Positions 23,967 through 33,002 of a stretch of DNA of 64,000 nucleotides are shown here, piece by piece. The DNA comes from CAYPHY01 sp964410625 (GTDB taxonomy: Bacteria; Chloroflexota; Anaerolineae; Promineifilales; Promineifilaceae): assembly GCA_964410625.1 (NCBI GenBank), contig CAYPHY010000018.1, positions 21,836-85,835 of the forward strand, read 5' to 3'. The number at the start of each line of letters is the position of its first letter. The first letter of the stretch is position 1. The notes beneath the pieces were generated by a model that was not told the origin of the DNA, searched no databases, and saw only the letters and a list, made by a program, of their open reading frames with translations. Both the position numbers and the translations under genes were made by a program.

Positions 23967-26858
23967 ATGGAAGCGGCCGAACGGGTTGCACCTCTTTTTT
24001 CCTTACCGGACGAAGCGGACCAACGTCGCTTTTTGCGCGATGTGGTTCGCGATGCTGTTCGCGATACTGTTCATGCGGCCGATGGCCTTAGCCTGGATGA
24101 ATTGGCCGAAGCACTAAAAGACAAAGTCATTGAGCTACAACGGGCCGACATCCAAGCCGCCTTGCGAACAGCAGGCTTGATCCACTATCTGGCCGAGCTA
24201 ACGGATAACAGTTGTTACCGCGCATTGGGTTTGCGTGCCGAAGCCCAGGCGCGGCTAATTGGTTTGGGGGAGATTAAGCAATCGCTGCCCCTGTATGATC
24301 AGGCAATCGCCCTCTATCGCGCTTTGGATGACGCGGAGGGGGAGGCGACTACCCAGGTGACGCGCATTTGGGCGCTGGCTTCGCTCGGCCGCTATGAGGA
24401 AGCGTTGCAAGCGGGCCATTGGGCGGGGAATGTGCTGGGGCAGCGCGGCCGTTGGCGTATCCAGGCGGTATTGCATAACAATCTGGCGGCCGTATATGGC
24501 CGCATGGGACAGGACCAACAATCGTTAGCGATGTTGGAGCGGGCGCGAGCGGCTTACCGGCAGCTAGGCGCAGAAGGAGAACCTCACCTCTCACATACCG
24601 AATTGAACCGCTCGATTCTCCTTCGCGATCTGGGGCGCTACCAGGAAGCGATTGATGTTTCCACTTTGGCGCTGGACATTGCCGAACGGTATGGGCAAAC
24701 GGCGATGGTCGCCCGCATCCAACAAAACCAGGGGATCAACTACTTCGTGCTGGGACGCTATAACGAAGCCCTACAACTGCTCCACCAGGCACGGGATACC
24801 TTTTCGGCCGACGGCCGTTTGCGAGATGCGATCCTCGTCGAACTGTTCATCAGCGATTGCCTGTTGCAACTACGCCGCTTCCCGGAAGTGTTGGAAAAGT
24901 CGCGGCAGGCGCGGGAGCTGTTTGCGGAGCGTGGAACGCGCTTTGAGGTGGCGCAATCCTGGCTCAACGAGGCGATGGCCGATGTGGGGCTGGAGCAGTG
25001 GGCGGAAGCGCAAATGGCACTAGACCAAGCCCGCCAGTTGTTCGAGGAGGAGGGGAATACCTCCTGGATCGCCTTGACCGATCTGAAGCGGGCGACCTTT
25101 TTCCTGCAACAACAAGCGTATGACCGTGCCTATACCACAGCCCAGACATGCGCCGAGGATTTTGAGCGCCATAACCTGCCGCTGGCGGCCGCCCAAGCGC
25201 AATTGGTAGCGGGACAGGCAGCGGCCGCGCTGGATAGGGCGGATGAAGCGCGGCGCCTTGCCGAGCAAGTTCTGGCCTTTGGTGAACAGGCCAATAGCCC
25301 CTTTTTGGCTTACCAGGGGCATTTGTTGTTGGGCCAGTTGGCGCGGGCAGATGATGAACCAGGGCTGGCATTACCCGCTTACGATGCCGCGATCCGCGAA
25401 TTGGAGCGTCTACAGGGACGCTTGATGGTCGAATACCGGCCGAATTTCGTCGCTGACAAACAGACGGCTTATGGGGATGCGCTGCTGGTCTCGCTGGAAC
25501 TCGGCCGCCCGGAACAGGCGTTGGAGTATGCGGAACGAGCGCGGTCACGGGCGTTGCTTGACCTTTTGGCCCATCGTTTGAATTTGGGTTTGGAAGCGCG
25601 GTCGGCGGCCGATGCCCCGCTGGTCGAACAACTGTTGACGTTACGGGCTGAGCGCGACCGGCTCTACCGTCGCTGGGAGAGTGGCGAAGAGCGGCCAGCG
25701 GGCAGCGATGTATTGGCTGAGGGGGGCCGTGTGCAGGAGGATGTGCTGGCAATTGAAAAGCAGATCACCGCGCTGTGGCATGAGTTGCTGGTGCGCAATG
25801 CCGACTATGCGCGTGATGCCGTGTTGTGGCAGGTGCAAACGGAAAGCCCGCAACCATATCTGGACGAGCATACCGCCCTGGTCTCCTATTTCTTCGCCGG
25901 ATATGGGTTGATCGTTTTTGTCATCACCGCCGACAGCATCCATTCTTACCACTTGCCGGTGACGGCGGGGCAAATTAGCGGCTGGCTGCAACGCTTTGGC
26001 CTCAATCTGCGCTCGGTCGCGCACAGCAAGCCGGGACAGCAAGAGGCGTTGGTGAAGAACGCGCAGTTGGTGTTGCACAAGCTCTATTCGCTGCTATTAG
26101 AACCGTTGGCCGCGGCAATCGAGCCGTTTGAGCATTTGATCATTGTGCCACATGGCCCGCTGCACTATTTGCCGTTTCATGCGTTGTATGACGGCCGTCA
26201 TTACCTCCTCGAAGACCATACCGTTAGCTATCTACCGGGAGCCAGCTTCTTACGTCATAGCTCCGCGCCGGTACAGGCACAGGAGTGTGCTTTGATTGCC
26301 GGACATTCCTGGGACGGCCGCTTGCCCCAGGCCCTGGTCGAGGCGGAGCAGCTGGCAACGCTTTGGGAGGGAAAGCTGATTCTGGAGGATGAGGTGACGC
26401 ATGAGGCGGTGCGAACGGCAGCGGCCGGTTGTCGCCTCGTCCACCTGGCGACACATGGTGATTTTCGGCCGGACAACCCCTTATTCTCCGGTTTGTGGCT
26501 GGCCGACGGCTGGTTGACGACGCTGGATGTGTTTGATCTGTCGTTGCAAGCGTCGTTGGTGACGTTGAGCGCGTGCCAGACGGGGCGCAGCGTGGTCGGT
26601 GGTGGCGATGAGTTGTTCGGGCTGATGCGGGCGTTCTTGCTGGCCGGAGCGCGGTCGTTGTTGCTCTCGCTGTGGCCGGTGGCGGATGAGACGACGGCCG
26701 ATTTGATGGCGACATTTTACGGCGGCCTGGCGAATGGTGAAGAGAAGGGAAAGGCGCTACAGGAAGCACAATTGGCGTTTATTCGCGGAGAAGGGTTTGG
26801 CCGTCACCCCTACTTTTGGGCGCCGTTTTACTTGGTTGGGCACGCCGGTCACCTTTAA
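23967..26858 (+). CDS. TPR-CHAT caspase-like protease
   Basis: A 963-residue protein. Residues about 80-560 are TPR units (LGRYEEALQAG, LGRYQEAIDVS, LGRYNEALQLLHQ and more), forming a helical solenoid. A charged coiled linker follows at about 560-640. Residues about 640-963 are a CHAT domain, a caspase-family cysteine protease. The catalytic dyad is visible: His830 in HLATHGDF and Cys870 in LSACQTG. The ending GRHPYFWAPFYLVG is typical for CHAT. CHAT proteases (separase relatives, Craspase Csx29) are switched on by their TPR partners or ligands. The frame follows the anti-sigma-like gene by 26 bp and precedes a subtilisin gene, suggesting a proteolytic signalling unit. Confidence 0.93.
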   Translation: MEAAERVAPLFSLPDEADQRRFLRDVVRDAVRDTVHAADGLSLDELAEALKDKVIELQRADIQAALRTAGLIHYLAELTDNSCYRALGLRAEAQARLIGLGEIKQSLPLYDQAIALYRALDDAEGEATTQVTRIWALASLGRYEEALQAGHWAGNVLGQRGRWRIQAVLHNNLAAVYGRMGQDQQSLAMLERARAAYRQLGAEGEPHLSHTELNRSILLRDLGRYQEAIDVSTLALDIAERYGQTAMVARIQQNQGINYFVLGRYNEALQLLHQARDTFSADGRLRDAILVELFISDCLLQLRRFPEVLEKSRQARELFAERGTRFEVAQSWLNEAMADVGLEQWAEAQMALDQARQLFEEEGNTSWIALTDLKRATFFLQQQAYDRAYTTAQTCAEDFERHNLPLAAAQAQLVAGQAAAALDRADEARRLAEQVLAFGEQANSPFLAYQGHLLLGQLARADDEPGLALPAYDAAIRELERLQGRLMVEYRPNFVADKQTAYGDALLVSLELGRPEQALEYAERARSRALLDLLAHRLNLGLEARSAADAPLVEQLLTLRAERDRLYRRWESGEERPAGSDVLAEGGRVQEDVLAIEKQITALWHELLVRNADYARDAVLWQVQTESPQPYLDEHTALVSYFFAGYGLIVFVITADSIHSYHLPVTAGQISGWLQRFGLNLRSVAHSKPGQQEALVKNAQLVLHKLYSLLLEPLAAAIEPFEHLIIVPHGPLHYLPFHALYDGRHYLLEDHTVSYLPGASFLRHSSAPVQAQECALIAGHSWDGRLPQALVEAEQLATLWEGKLILEDEVTHEAVRTAAAGCRLVHLATHGDFRPDNPLFSGLWLADGWLTTLDVFDLSLQASLVTLSACQTGRSVVGGGDELFGLMRAFLLAGARSLLLSLWPVADETTADLMATFYGGLANGEEKGKALQEAQLAFIRGEGFGRHPYFWAPFYLVGHAGHL

Positions 26859-27037
26859 TGCAGCACAATTTGCGAAATCGTGGCTTCAAATGAGCGATAC
26901 TCCAAATCGCTCTATACATGGCGGAAAAAGTGCAAGTTTATCGTTCATCCCGTTAGAATCTTGACCGGATTGGAACTGTCCGTTGCCAAAAACCCGTAAT
27001 AGTGTAGTGGGAGCCATTAGATAAGGAATCGTTTGCC

Positions 27038-28813
27038 ATGTATACGGAAAATCAAAAGCGAAATAGTAATCGAAGACCCGTCCTGCTCATTCTCCTGCTC
27101 TCGCTCATCGCACTGCTGGTCGTGTTGGCGCGTTGCATAAACCAACGACTGGACTTGGAATTCCCCGATCCGGCAGAGGGTGATTGCTCCAATTGTATCC
27201 TCCAGGATGAACGAGAAGCGGAGTTGCCGGAGATCGAACTGGATGAGACTTTGACCTATGTGCCAAACCAACTAATCCTGACCGGCCTGGGCAGCGATTT
27301 GGAACTGGTGGTTCAGGAAGTCAACAATCGCGGTGTGCCGCTGGAACTGGTGATTGATGAAACACTGGAATACCTGCCGCGAGATGATAGCCAGCAACAA
27401 CAATTGGATACATCGGCTACGGACATTACGGCCGCTCCCTCTGCCACCCAATTCAACCGTCTCCCTGATGTGCAACTAAACCTCTACCGGCTGGACCCCG
27501 AAAGCGGTGTTGAGCTTGGGGAAGCATTTAGCGTGTTGGCGGCAACGATCAGAGAACTGAACTCAGGCCAATTGCAGGGGCATGTATTTGCCGATCTCAA
27601 CTATGTGACCCGCTTTTGGGTGACGGGTGCGCCTTGGGGGATTGATGGTGCGCCCTGGGGAATAGATGGGGCTCCGTGGGGGATTGATGGCGCACGATGG
27701 GGAATCAATGGTAAGCCCATCACCGACCCGAACGTACAGATTGCGGCCGATACCTATTGGAGGCAGTGGACATTTGGATCTGAGCAAGGCGTTGGCTTAA
27801 TGGATTCCGATGGCGAGACACGCACGATCAGGGCGACCGGTCGCGGCGTGCGCGTGGTCGTTTTGGATACCTCGCCCTTTTCTGAGCCAGCTCAATACTC
27901 ATTGACTGATTGGATGGCCCCACCGGCTTTATCCATAGCTGTTTCCCATCCGGTGACTCTGCCAACCTCGGACGCAACGTATGACCTCAGCGACCACGGC
28001 CTCTTTGTGGCCGGGTTGATTTATGCGGTTGCGCCGGAGAGCGAGATCCATCTGCTGCGCGTGCTGAATGACCAGGGCAAGGGCGATCTGCACAGTTTGT
28101 TGCGCGGCCTCAACAGCGCCATCGAAAAGCGGTTGACCGAGACCGGCTCGTTGCAGAACACGGTCTTTAATTTTAGCCTGACGATCAAGCCGGACGCGGC
28201 CGAAGGTGTTGAACCGCTGCCCCCGGAGGCTATTGCTGCCATCAAAGCCCTGACTGAAATAGCTGGCTATGCACCAGGGACGTTCCCTGTTCCGGCGTTG
28301 GATGTGCCGATGGAGATCATTCGCCAACAAGGTGGGGTGGTTGTTGCGGCTGGTGGCAATAACTCATATGATGATCCGCCATCCCAACCGGAACCAGCGG
28401 GTTTACCTGCCGCGTATCCGCAGGTGATTGGCGTGGAGGCGGGAAACCAGGCCGGGGAGCGCTCTTGCTATAGCAATCAGGCGGCCGTTGGCAATGGTGA
28501 CCTCCGCGCACCGGGCGGCGACGGCGGCCCACCAGCCAATGAATCCACACCCACACCAGATGGGGAAACGGCCAATTGTATGCCGCGCCACTACACCTGT
28601 GACACGAGTTCGGCCGATTGTCCTTATGGAGTGATCTCAATGACGCTCAATGCCCATAAAGGCTTTGCTTACTGGGTGGGCAGTTCCTTTGCCACTCCCC
28701 TGGTCAGTGGCCTGGCCGCGTTGGAACTGCAATCCGGAACCCCTCCCGGCGATGTTGCGGCCGATGTCGCCCTGCAAAACGGCATCATTAACATCCCTGG
28801 TAGTTTAGAGTGA
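27038..28813 (+). CDS. Membrane-anchored S8 subtilisin-like protease with PWGID repeats
   Basis: A 591-residue protease. A positively charged N-terminus and one membrane helix (about 14-30) anchor it facing outward. A propeptide-like region (about 60-190) is followed by four 7-residue repeats (GAPWGID) at 197-224 and then the S8 domain. The catalytic triad is Asp277 (VVVLDTS), His320 (DHGLFVAG) and Ser550 (GSSFATP), with the oxyanion Asn in AGGNNS. The repeats sit exactly between prodomain and catalytic domain, where a maturation cleavage would occur. It is the last gene of the sigma/anti-sigma/CHAT run, 179 bp after the CHAT gene, so a weak internal promoter is possible. Confidence 0.92.
   Translation: MYTENQKRNSNRRPVLLILLLSLIALLVVLARCINQRLDLEFPDPAEGDCSNCILQDEREAELPEIELDETLTYVPNQLILTGLGSDLELVVQEVNNRGVPLELVIDETLEYLPRDDSQQQQLDTSATDITAAPSATQFNRLPDVQLNLYRLDPESGVELGEAFSVLAATIRELNSGQLQGHVFADLNYVTRFWVTGAPWGIDGAPWGIDGAPWGIDGARWGINGKPITDPNVQIAADTYWRQWTFGSEQGVGLMDSDGETRTIRATGRGVRVVVLDTSPFSEPAQYSLTDWMAPPALSIAVSHPVTLPTSDATYDLSDHGLFVAGLIYAVAPESEIHLLRVLNDQGKGDLHSLLRGLNSAIEKRLTETGSLQNTVFNFSLTIKPDAAEGVEPLPPEAIAAIKALTEIAGYAPGTFPVPALDVPMEIIRQQGGVVVAAGGNNSYDDPPSQPEPAGLPAAYPQVIGVEAGNQAGERSCYSNQAAVGNGDLRAPGGDGGPPANESTPTPDGETANCMPRHYTCDTSSADCPYGVISMTLNAHKGFAYWVGSSFATPLVSGLAALELQSGTPPGDVAADVALQNGIINIPGSLE
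27626..27709 (+). repeat. Four in-frame 21-bp repeats (GAPWGID)
   Basis: Three identical-in-protein units GAPWGID and a fourth, GARWGIN, are encoded by 21-bp units that differ at synonymous positions (for example GCGCCTTGG, GCGCCCTGG, GCTCCGTGG). The protein sequence is thus conserved while the DNA diverges, which argues for selection on the peptide. Confidence 0.9.
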
Positions 28814-28870
28814 GGAGTGGGGAGTGGCGAGTGAAGGGCAGTACGCTTCACGTGCCACTCCCCACTTCCC
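28812..28870. terminator. Bidirectional palindrome between convergent genes
   Basis: GAGGAGTGGGGAGTGG (28812-28827) pairs with CCACTCCCCACTTCC (from 28855). It overlaps the stop of the subtilisin gene and the last codons of the GrpB gene. Confidence 0.6.
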
Positions 28871-29414
28871 ACTCTCTACTCCTCTCTCGCCACTCTTTCG
28901 CTTTTAGCTCAACAGCCTGGATAAAGTCGGATTTACCGTTGGTATAGTTTGCTCGTTCATGGCGGAAGCGTTCGGCTAATCCTTGTTTGAGCTGGACATA
29001 TTGCGCGGCCGTTTCCGGGTGGGCGATCAAATAGTCGCGGAAGTCGAGATGGCGTTCCACTTCCGGGTTGTCCGGTTCATAGACATGGACATGGTGGGTG
29101 CGGTCGCCCTCGGCGTTGCGCTTGGAGAAGAAGCGGCGGCCGGCGATGCCAAATTCCCCTTTCGGCGCATAACCAAGCCCGATCATCGCCTCATTCAACT
29201 CATCCACCTTGCTGATGTCGGGGACGGTGATCATGATGTCAATGATCGGCTTGGCTTCCAGACCAGGGACGGCCGTGCTGCCAACATGGTACATATCTAA
29301 TAGTTGATCACCAAAGATGGGCAACAGCCGTTCCGCCTCTTGCCGGTACATCTCCGGCCAGGCTGGATCATAAGGGACAACAATAATAGTGACAGGGAGT
29401 TCTTCCATATTCAT
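28848..29414 (-). CDS. GrpB/UPF0157 nucleotidyltransferase-fold protein
   Basis: A 188-residue protein of the GrpB family: PYDPAWPEMYRQEAERL, YHVGSTAVPGLEAKPIID, HVHVYEPDNPEVERHLDFRD. The fold is related to nucleotidyltransferases; the cellular role is unknown, and some members are fused to dephospho-CoA kinase. I start at ATG 29414 (MNMEELP); the frame extends upstream without homology. The C-terminal RSREWEVGSGT is encoded by the palindromic repeat shared with the subtilisin terminator, so it is probably an acquired extension. Confidence 0.85.
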   Translation of the reverse strand: MNMEELPVTIIVVPYDPAWPEMYRQEAERLLPIFGDQLLDMYHVGSTAVPGLEAKPIIDIMITVPDISKVDELNEAMIGLGYAPKGEFGIAGRRFFSKRNAEGDRTHHVHVYEPDNPEVERHLDFRDYLIAHPETAAQYVQLKQGLAERFRHERANYTNGKSDFIQAVELKAKEWRERSREWEVGSGT

Positions 29415-29495
29415 CTTAGGGCGTTGAGCAGGCGCTGTTTCCAGAACTGGCGCACCGTTGTTTGTCTCTGCCAGTAGATTATATATGATCATCCA

Positions 29496-30413
29496 ATGAA
29501 TTCCATTCCTACACTTCCAAAATCGTTTCAACAAACAATTATTGAGGTATGGGAAGAAGAGGGCAAGGCGTGGCTGGAGCGATTGCCAGCGGCCGTGGCT
29601 GAATTTGAGCAACGCTGGTCGCTGGTGGTTCACCCGCCTTTCCCCAATCTCTCCTATAACTATGTCGCTCCGGCGACGACGAATGACGGCCGTGAGGTGG
29701 TGCTGAAGCTAGGTGTGCCACGAGAGGAGATCGTCACCGAGATTGAGGCGTTAAGGCTATACGACGGCCGGGGTATGGTGCAATTGTTGGCTGCCGATAC
29801 AGAGGAAGGGGTGTTGCTGCTCGAACGCCTGCGGCCGGGGAGGGAGATTGTTGAGCTTGATGATGAAACGGCGACGGAGATGGCGGCAGCGGTGATGCAA
29901 CGGTTTTGGCGGCCGGTGCCGGAAAATCACTCCTTTCCTACAGTCGAGCGATGGGCGAAGGGGATGGAACGATTGCGGACCACGTTTGACGGCGGGACGG
30001 GGCCATTTCCGCAGCGGTTGGTGGCGACGGCCGAGGGTTTGTTTGCTGATCTGCTCCGTTCAATGGCCGAGCCGGTGTTGTTGCATGGGGATTTGCACCA
30101 TTACAACATTTTGTCGGCCGAGCGCGAACCGTGGCTGGCGATTGATCCGAAAGGGGTCGTAGGTGAACCGGCCTATGAGCTTGGGGCGTGGCTACGGAAT
30201 CCCGTCCCCCATGTTTTCTCCTGGTCGGACGCGCGACAAGTGACGGCACGGCGCGTTGACCAATTCGCCGACCTCTTGCAACTGGATCGACAGCGGATTA
30301 TCGGCTGGGGCATTGCCCAGGCGGTGTTGTCGGCGTGGTGGAATTATGAGGATAACGGCCGAGGGTGGGAGCCGGTATTAGCTTGTGCGGAGTGGTTGTT
30401 GTTATTGACATGA
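29496..30413 (+). CDS. Aminoglycoside/hydroxyurea phosphotransferase-like kinase
   Basis: A 305-residue protein of the APH(6)/StrB-like kinase group. It has a nucleotide-binding N-lobe (VVLKLGVPREEIVTEIEALR), the catalytic loop HGDLHHYNIL with its Asp, and the metal-binding IDPKGVVGEP. Such enzymes phosphorylate streptomycin, hydroxyurea or unknown small molecules; resistance is not shown by sequence alone. Divergent from the GrpB gene, with about 80 bp shared promoter space containing TAGATTATATATGATC. Confidence 0.85.
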   Translation: MNSIPTLPKSFQQTIIEVWEEEGKAWLERLPAAVAEFEQRWSLVVHPPFPNLSYNYVAPATTNDGREVVLKLGVPREEIVTEIEALRLYDGRGMVQLLAADTEEGVLLLERLRPGREIVELDDETATEMAAAVMQRFWRPVPENHSFPTVERWAKGMERLRTTFDGGTGPFPQRLVATAEGLFADLLRSMAEPVLLHGDLHHYNILSAEREPWLAIDPKGVVGEPAYELGAWLRNPVPHVFSWSDARQVTARRVDQFADLLQLDRQRIIGWGIAQAVLSAWWNYEDNGRGWEPVLACAEWLLLLT

Positions 30414-30443
30414 TGAGTGTCCTCATGTTAGCATTGCCGCAAA

Positions 30444-30761
30444 ATGGAACGTCGCGAATACTTTATTTCGTTACCCGAAGATGTTGCGATTCGAGTTTCA
30501 TACTCCAAGGATCACGGCCGAATATTAAGATTCGTGGCACAGCTTGAAGCATACATTGATGAAGTTTGGCAACCCATAACACGTTACGATAATGCCCATC
30601 ACTTTGTGCATCGGGATGATTTGAAGCCTGATGGTACGCAGATTAAGACGCCGTCTATGGCTTTTGTCAACAACGAAGAAGCCTTAAACTATGCTATTCG
30701 GGATTTACGAGTGAATGCGCGATTCTATGTTGATAGGTATTTACAATGGCAGAACCAATAG
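30444..30761 (+). CDS. Small conserved-type protein, possibly DUF7718
   Basis: A 105-residue protein with ILRFVAQLEAYIDEVWQPIT, RYDNAHHFVHRDD and LKPDGTQIKTPSM. It recalls the DUF7718 family, of unknown function. It overlaps the next gene by 16 bases, as toxin-antitoxin and other two-protein units often do. AT content is higher than in the neighbours, and the unit lies between the kinase and hutU, which suggests separate acquisition. Confidence 0.65.
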   Translation: MERREYFISLPEDVAIRVSYSKDHGRILRFVAQLEAYIDEVWQPITRYDNAHHFVHRDDLKPDGTQIKTPSMAFVNNEEALNYAIRDLRVNARFYVDRYLQWQNQ

Positions 30762-31036
30762 AGGCAATAGATATTTCTGAAAAAGTCTTTGAACTCACAG
30801 AGCAGTTCAACCAGTACGTCTTTGAGCATCCTGAGATTCTTGATGATATCCCAGATAAGGCGATGTTAGTTTTTTTGGATGCCGATGACCCTGCGTTTAA
30901 CGAAGCAAACATCAGACTTGCTGATTCCAGTCCAGGTCGAGCAAATAGCCTGCGTGTTTACATTAAAATGCAAAAGCATGTTCGTATGGTAGAGAGGATC
31001 GACTGGGAACCGGAAGTTCTCTTGTCGCCTCAGTGA
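30746..31036 (+). CDS. Small protein, possibly DUF5647
   Basis: A 96-residue acidic protein (ISEKVFELTEQFNQYVFEHP, DKAMLVFLDADDPAFNEANI), resembling the DUF5647 family. Its start lies inside the end of the preceding gene (16-base overlap), so the two are translationally coupled and their products probably interact. Function not known. Confidence 0.68.
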   Translation: MAEPIEAIDISEKVFELTEQFNQYVFEHPEILDDIPDKAMLVFLDADDPAFNEANIRLADSSPGRANSLRVYIKMQKHVRMVERIDWEPEVLLSPQ

Positions 31037-31061
31037 GTAACTATTCATCAGAGGGAAAAGT

Positions 31062-32711
31062 GTGAGCCGAGTGATTCGCGCCCCGCGGGGGACAACGTTA
31101 CATTGTAAGGGCTGGTTGCAAGAGGCGGCTTACCGCATGTTGCAGAATAATCTTGATCCGGAGGTGGCAGGCGACCCGGAGAATTTGATCGTCTATGGCG
31201 GCCGAGGCCGTGCTGCCCGCAACTGGGAAGCGTTCGACGCCATTCTCCGTTCGCTAGAGCAATTAGAAAACGACGAGACGCTGCTGGTACAGAGTGGCAA
31301 GCCGGTGGCGGTGTTTCGCACCCATGCCGACGCGCCGCGTGTGCTGATCGCCAATTCCAACATCGTCCCCCACTGGGCGACGCAGGAGAATTTTGACCGA
31401 TGGGAAGCAGAAGGCTTGATCATGTATGGGCAGATGACGGCCGGAAGCTGGATCTACATCGGCACGCAGGGTATCTTGCAGGGGACGTTTGAGACGTTTG
31501 CCGCGGCCGCTAAACAAGCAGGCTGGCCTTCGCTGAGAGGGAAGTGGGTGCTGACGGCTGGGCTGGGCGAGATGGGTGGGGCGCAACCGCTGGCGATCAC
31601 GATGAATGAGGGCGTTGGCCTGGTGGTGGAGATTGATGAGTGGCGGGCGCGGCGGCGGCTGGAACATCGCTATATTGATGAAGTCTCGGAAGAGCTGGAA
31701 GATGCGCTGGCGCGGGTGCGCTACTATGTGGAACAGGGAGAGCCGCGCTCAATTGGCCTGATCGCCAACGCGGCCGACATCTTCCCGCAATTGTTGGAAC
31801 GGGGCATCATCCCCGACGTGATCACTGACCAGACCTCAGCCCATGATTATCTGGCCTATTTCCCCCACAACCTGAGTTTTGAGGAGGGGCAGCGGCTGCG
31901 GGAGCAAGACCCACAACAATTTGCGCGGCTGTCGGCGCAATCTATGGCGCGACAGTGCGCGGCGATGGTTGAGTTCCAGAAACGCGGCTCCATTGTCTTT
32001 GATTATGGCAATAATTTGCGCCAGCGGGCGTTTGATGAGGGGGTGACAGAGGCGTTTTCTTATCCGGGGTTTGTTCCGGCGTATGTACGGCCGCTATTTT
32101 GCGAAGGCAAGGGGCCGTTCCGTTGGGTTGCGCTCAGCGGCGACCCGGAGGACATTTACGCCACCGACCGCGCGATTTTGGAGCTGTTCCCCGATGATGC
32201 TCATCTTCATCGCTGGATCCCGATGGCCCAAGAGCGCGTCCACTTTCAGGGTTTACCGGCGCGGATTTGCTGGTTGGGGTATGGCGAACGGGCGCGGGCG
32301 GGGTTGAAGTTCAATGAAATGGTCGCCAGCGGGGAGGTGAAGGCACCGATTGTGATCGGCCGCGATCATCTCGACGCCGGTTCAGTTGCCAGCCCCAACC
32401 GCGAGACAGAGGGGATGTTGGATGGCTCGGATGCGATTGCCGACTGGCCGATCCTCAATGCGCTGGTCAACGCGGTCAGCGGGGCGACCTGGGTCAGCTA
32501 CCATCACGGTGGCGGAGTGGGTATTGGCTATAGCCTCCATGCCGGGCAGGTGATTGTGGCTGATGGCACGCCGGAAGCGGCCGCGCGGTTAGAGCGGGTG
32601 TTGACTGTAGACCCTGGCATGGGGGTTGTTCGCCATGTGGACGCCGGTTATCAGCGGGCGATTGATGTGGCGCGGGAGCGGGGGGTAAAGATTCCGTTAC
32701 TGGAAGAATAG
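31062..32711 (+). CDS. hutU: Urocanate hydratase
   Basis: A 549-residue enzyme that hydrates urocanate to imidazolone propionate in histidine degradation, using NAD+ as an electrophilic cofactor. Family motifs are abundant: NLIVYGGRGRAARNWEAF, VFRTHADAPRVLIANSN, MTAGSWIYIGTQGI, LTAGLGEMGGAQPLA, DQTSAHDYL, VIGRDHLDAGSVASPNRETE, YHHGGGVGIGYS. Length and ends match the family. GTG 31062 is preceded by GAGGGAAAAGT. The other histidine-degradation genes (hutH, hutI) are not in the window. Confidence 0.97.
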   Translation: MSRVIRAPRGTTLHCKGWLQEAAYRMLQNNLDPEVAGDPENLIVYGGRGRAARNWEAFDAILRSLEQLENDETLLVQSGKPVAVFRTHADAPRVLIANSNIVPHWATQENFDRWEAEGLIMYGQMTAGSWIYIGTQGILQGTFETFAAAAKQAGWPSLRGKWVLTAGLGEMGGAQPLAITMNEGVGLVVEIDEWRARRRLEHRYIDEVSEELEDALARVRYYVEQGEPRSIGLIANAADIFPQLLERGIIPDVITDQTSAHDYLAYFPHNLSFEEGQRLREQDPQQFARLSAQSMARQCAAMVEFQKRGSIVFDYGNNLRQRAFDEGVTEAFSYPGFVPAYVRPLFCEGKGPFRWVALSGDPEDIYATDRAILELFPDDAHLHRWIPMAQERVHFQGLPARICWLGYGERARAGLKFNEMVASGEVKAPIVIGRDHLDAGSVASPNRETEGMLDGSDAIADWPILNALVNAVSGATWVSYHHGGGVGIGYSLHAGQVIVADGTPEAAARLERVLTVDPGMGVVRHVDAGYQRAIDVARERGVKIPLLEE

Positions 32712-32752
32712 TTACGCGGATGACGCGGATCAAACGCGGATTACGCGGATTC
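32711..32752. repeat. ACGCGGATGACGCGG dispersed repeat
   Basis: Copy of the repeat at 6973-7014; it begins at the hutU stop codon. The inverted relative inside the laccase-domain gene matches this copy best. Confidence 0.7.
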
Positions 32753-32860
32753 TGGCTTGGATAACGTGGGGATCGCGTAGAGGAACGGGGTTGTTGCCGC
32801 TTGGTAGCGACCCTGTTTTTGATCTAAAATGACGCCATATTGACACTATTCCAGAGGATA

Positions 32861-32983
32861 AGAGCTTACGCAGCTTAGAATTTTTCGATACGAATAACAC
32901 GAATTTCACGAAAAGAATCGAGTAAAATTCGTGTTATTCGGACGCAAAGCATGTGTCCATTCGTGTCAAAATGCGTGAGTCCT
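32861..32983. mobile_element. MITE-like element, copy 1
   Basis: Ends AGAGCTTACGCA and TGCGTGAGTCCT are imperfect inverted repeats (consensus AGGACTTACGCA). The interior contains a CACGAATTTCACGAA/TTCGTG palindrome. A second element with the same ends is at 59379-59482. No coding capacity. Confidence 0.5.
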
Positions 32984-33002
32984 ATAGATGAAAGGTGATG
33001 AG

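Noticed and set aside
27626..27709. PWGID repeats as a CRISPR-like or mobile repeat
   Set aside because: They are strictly in frame, without spacers, and differ only at silent positions; a protein repeat explains them.
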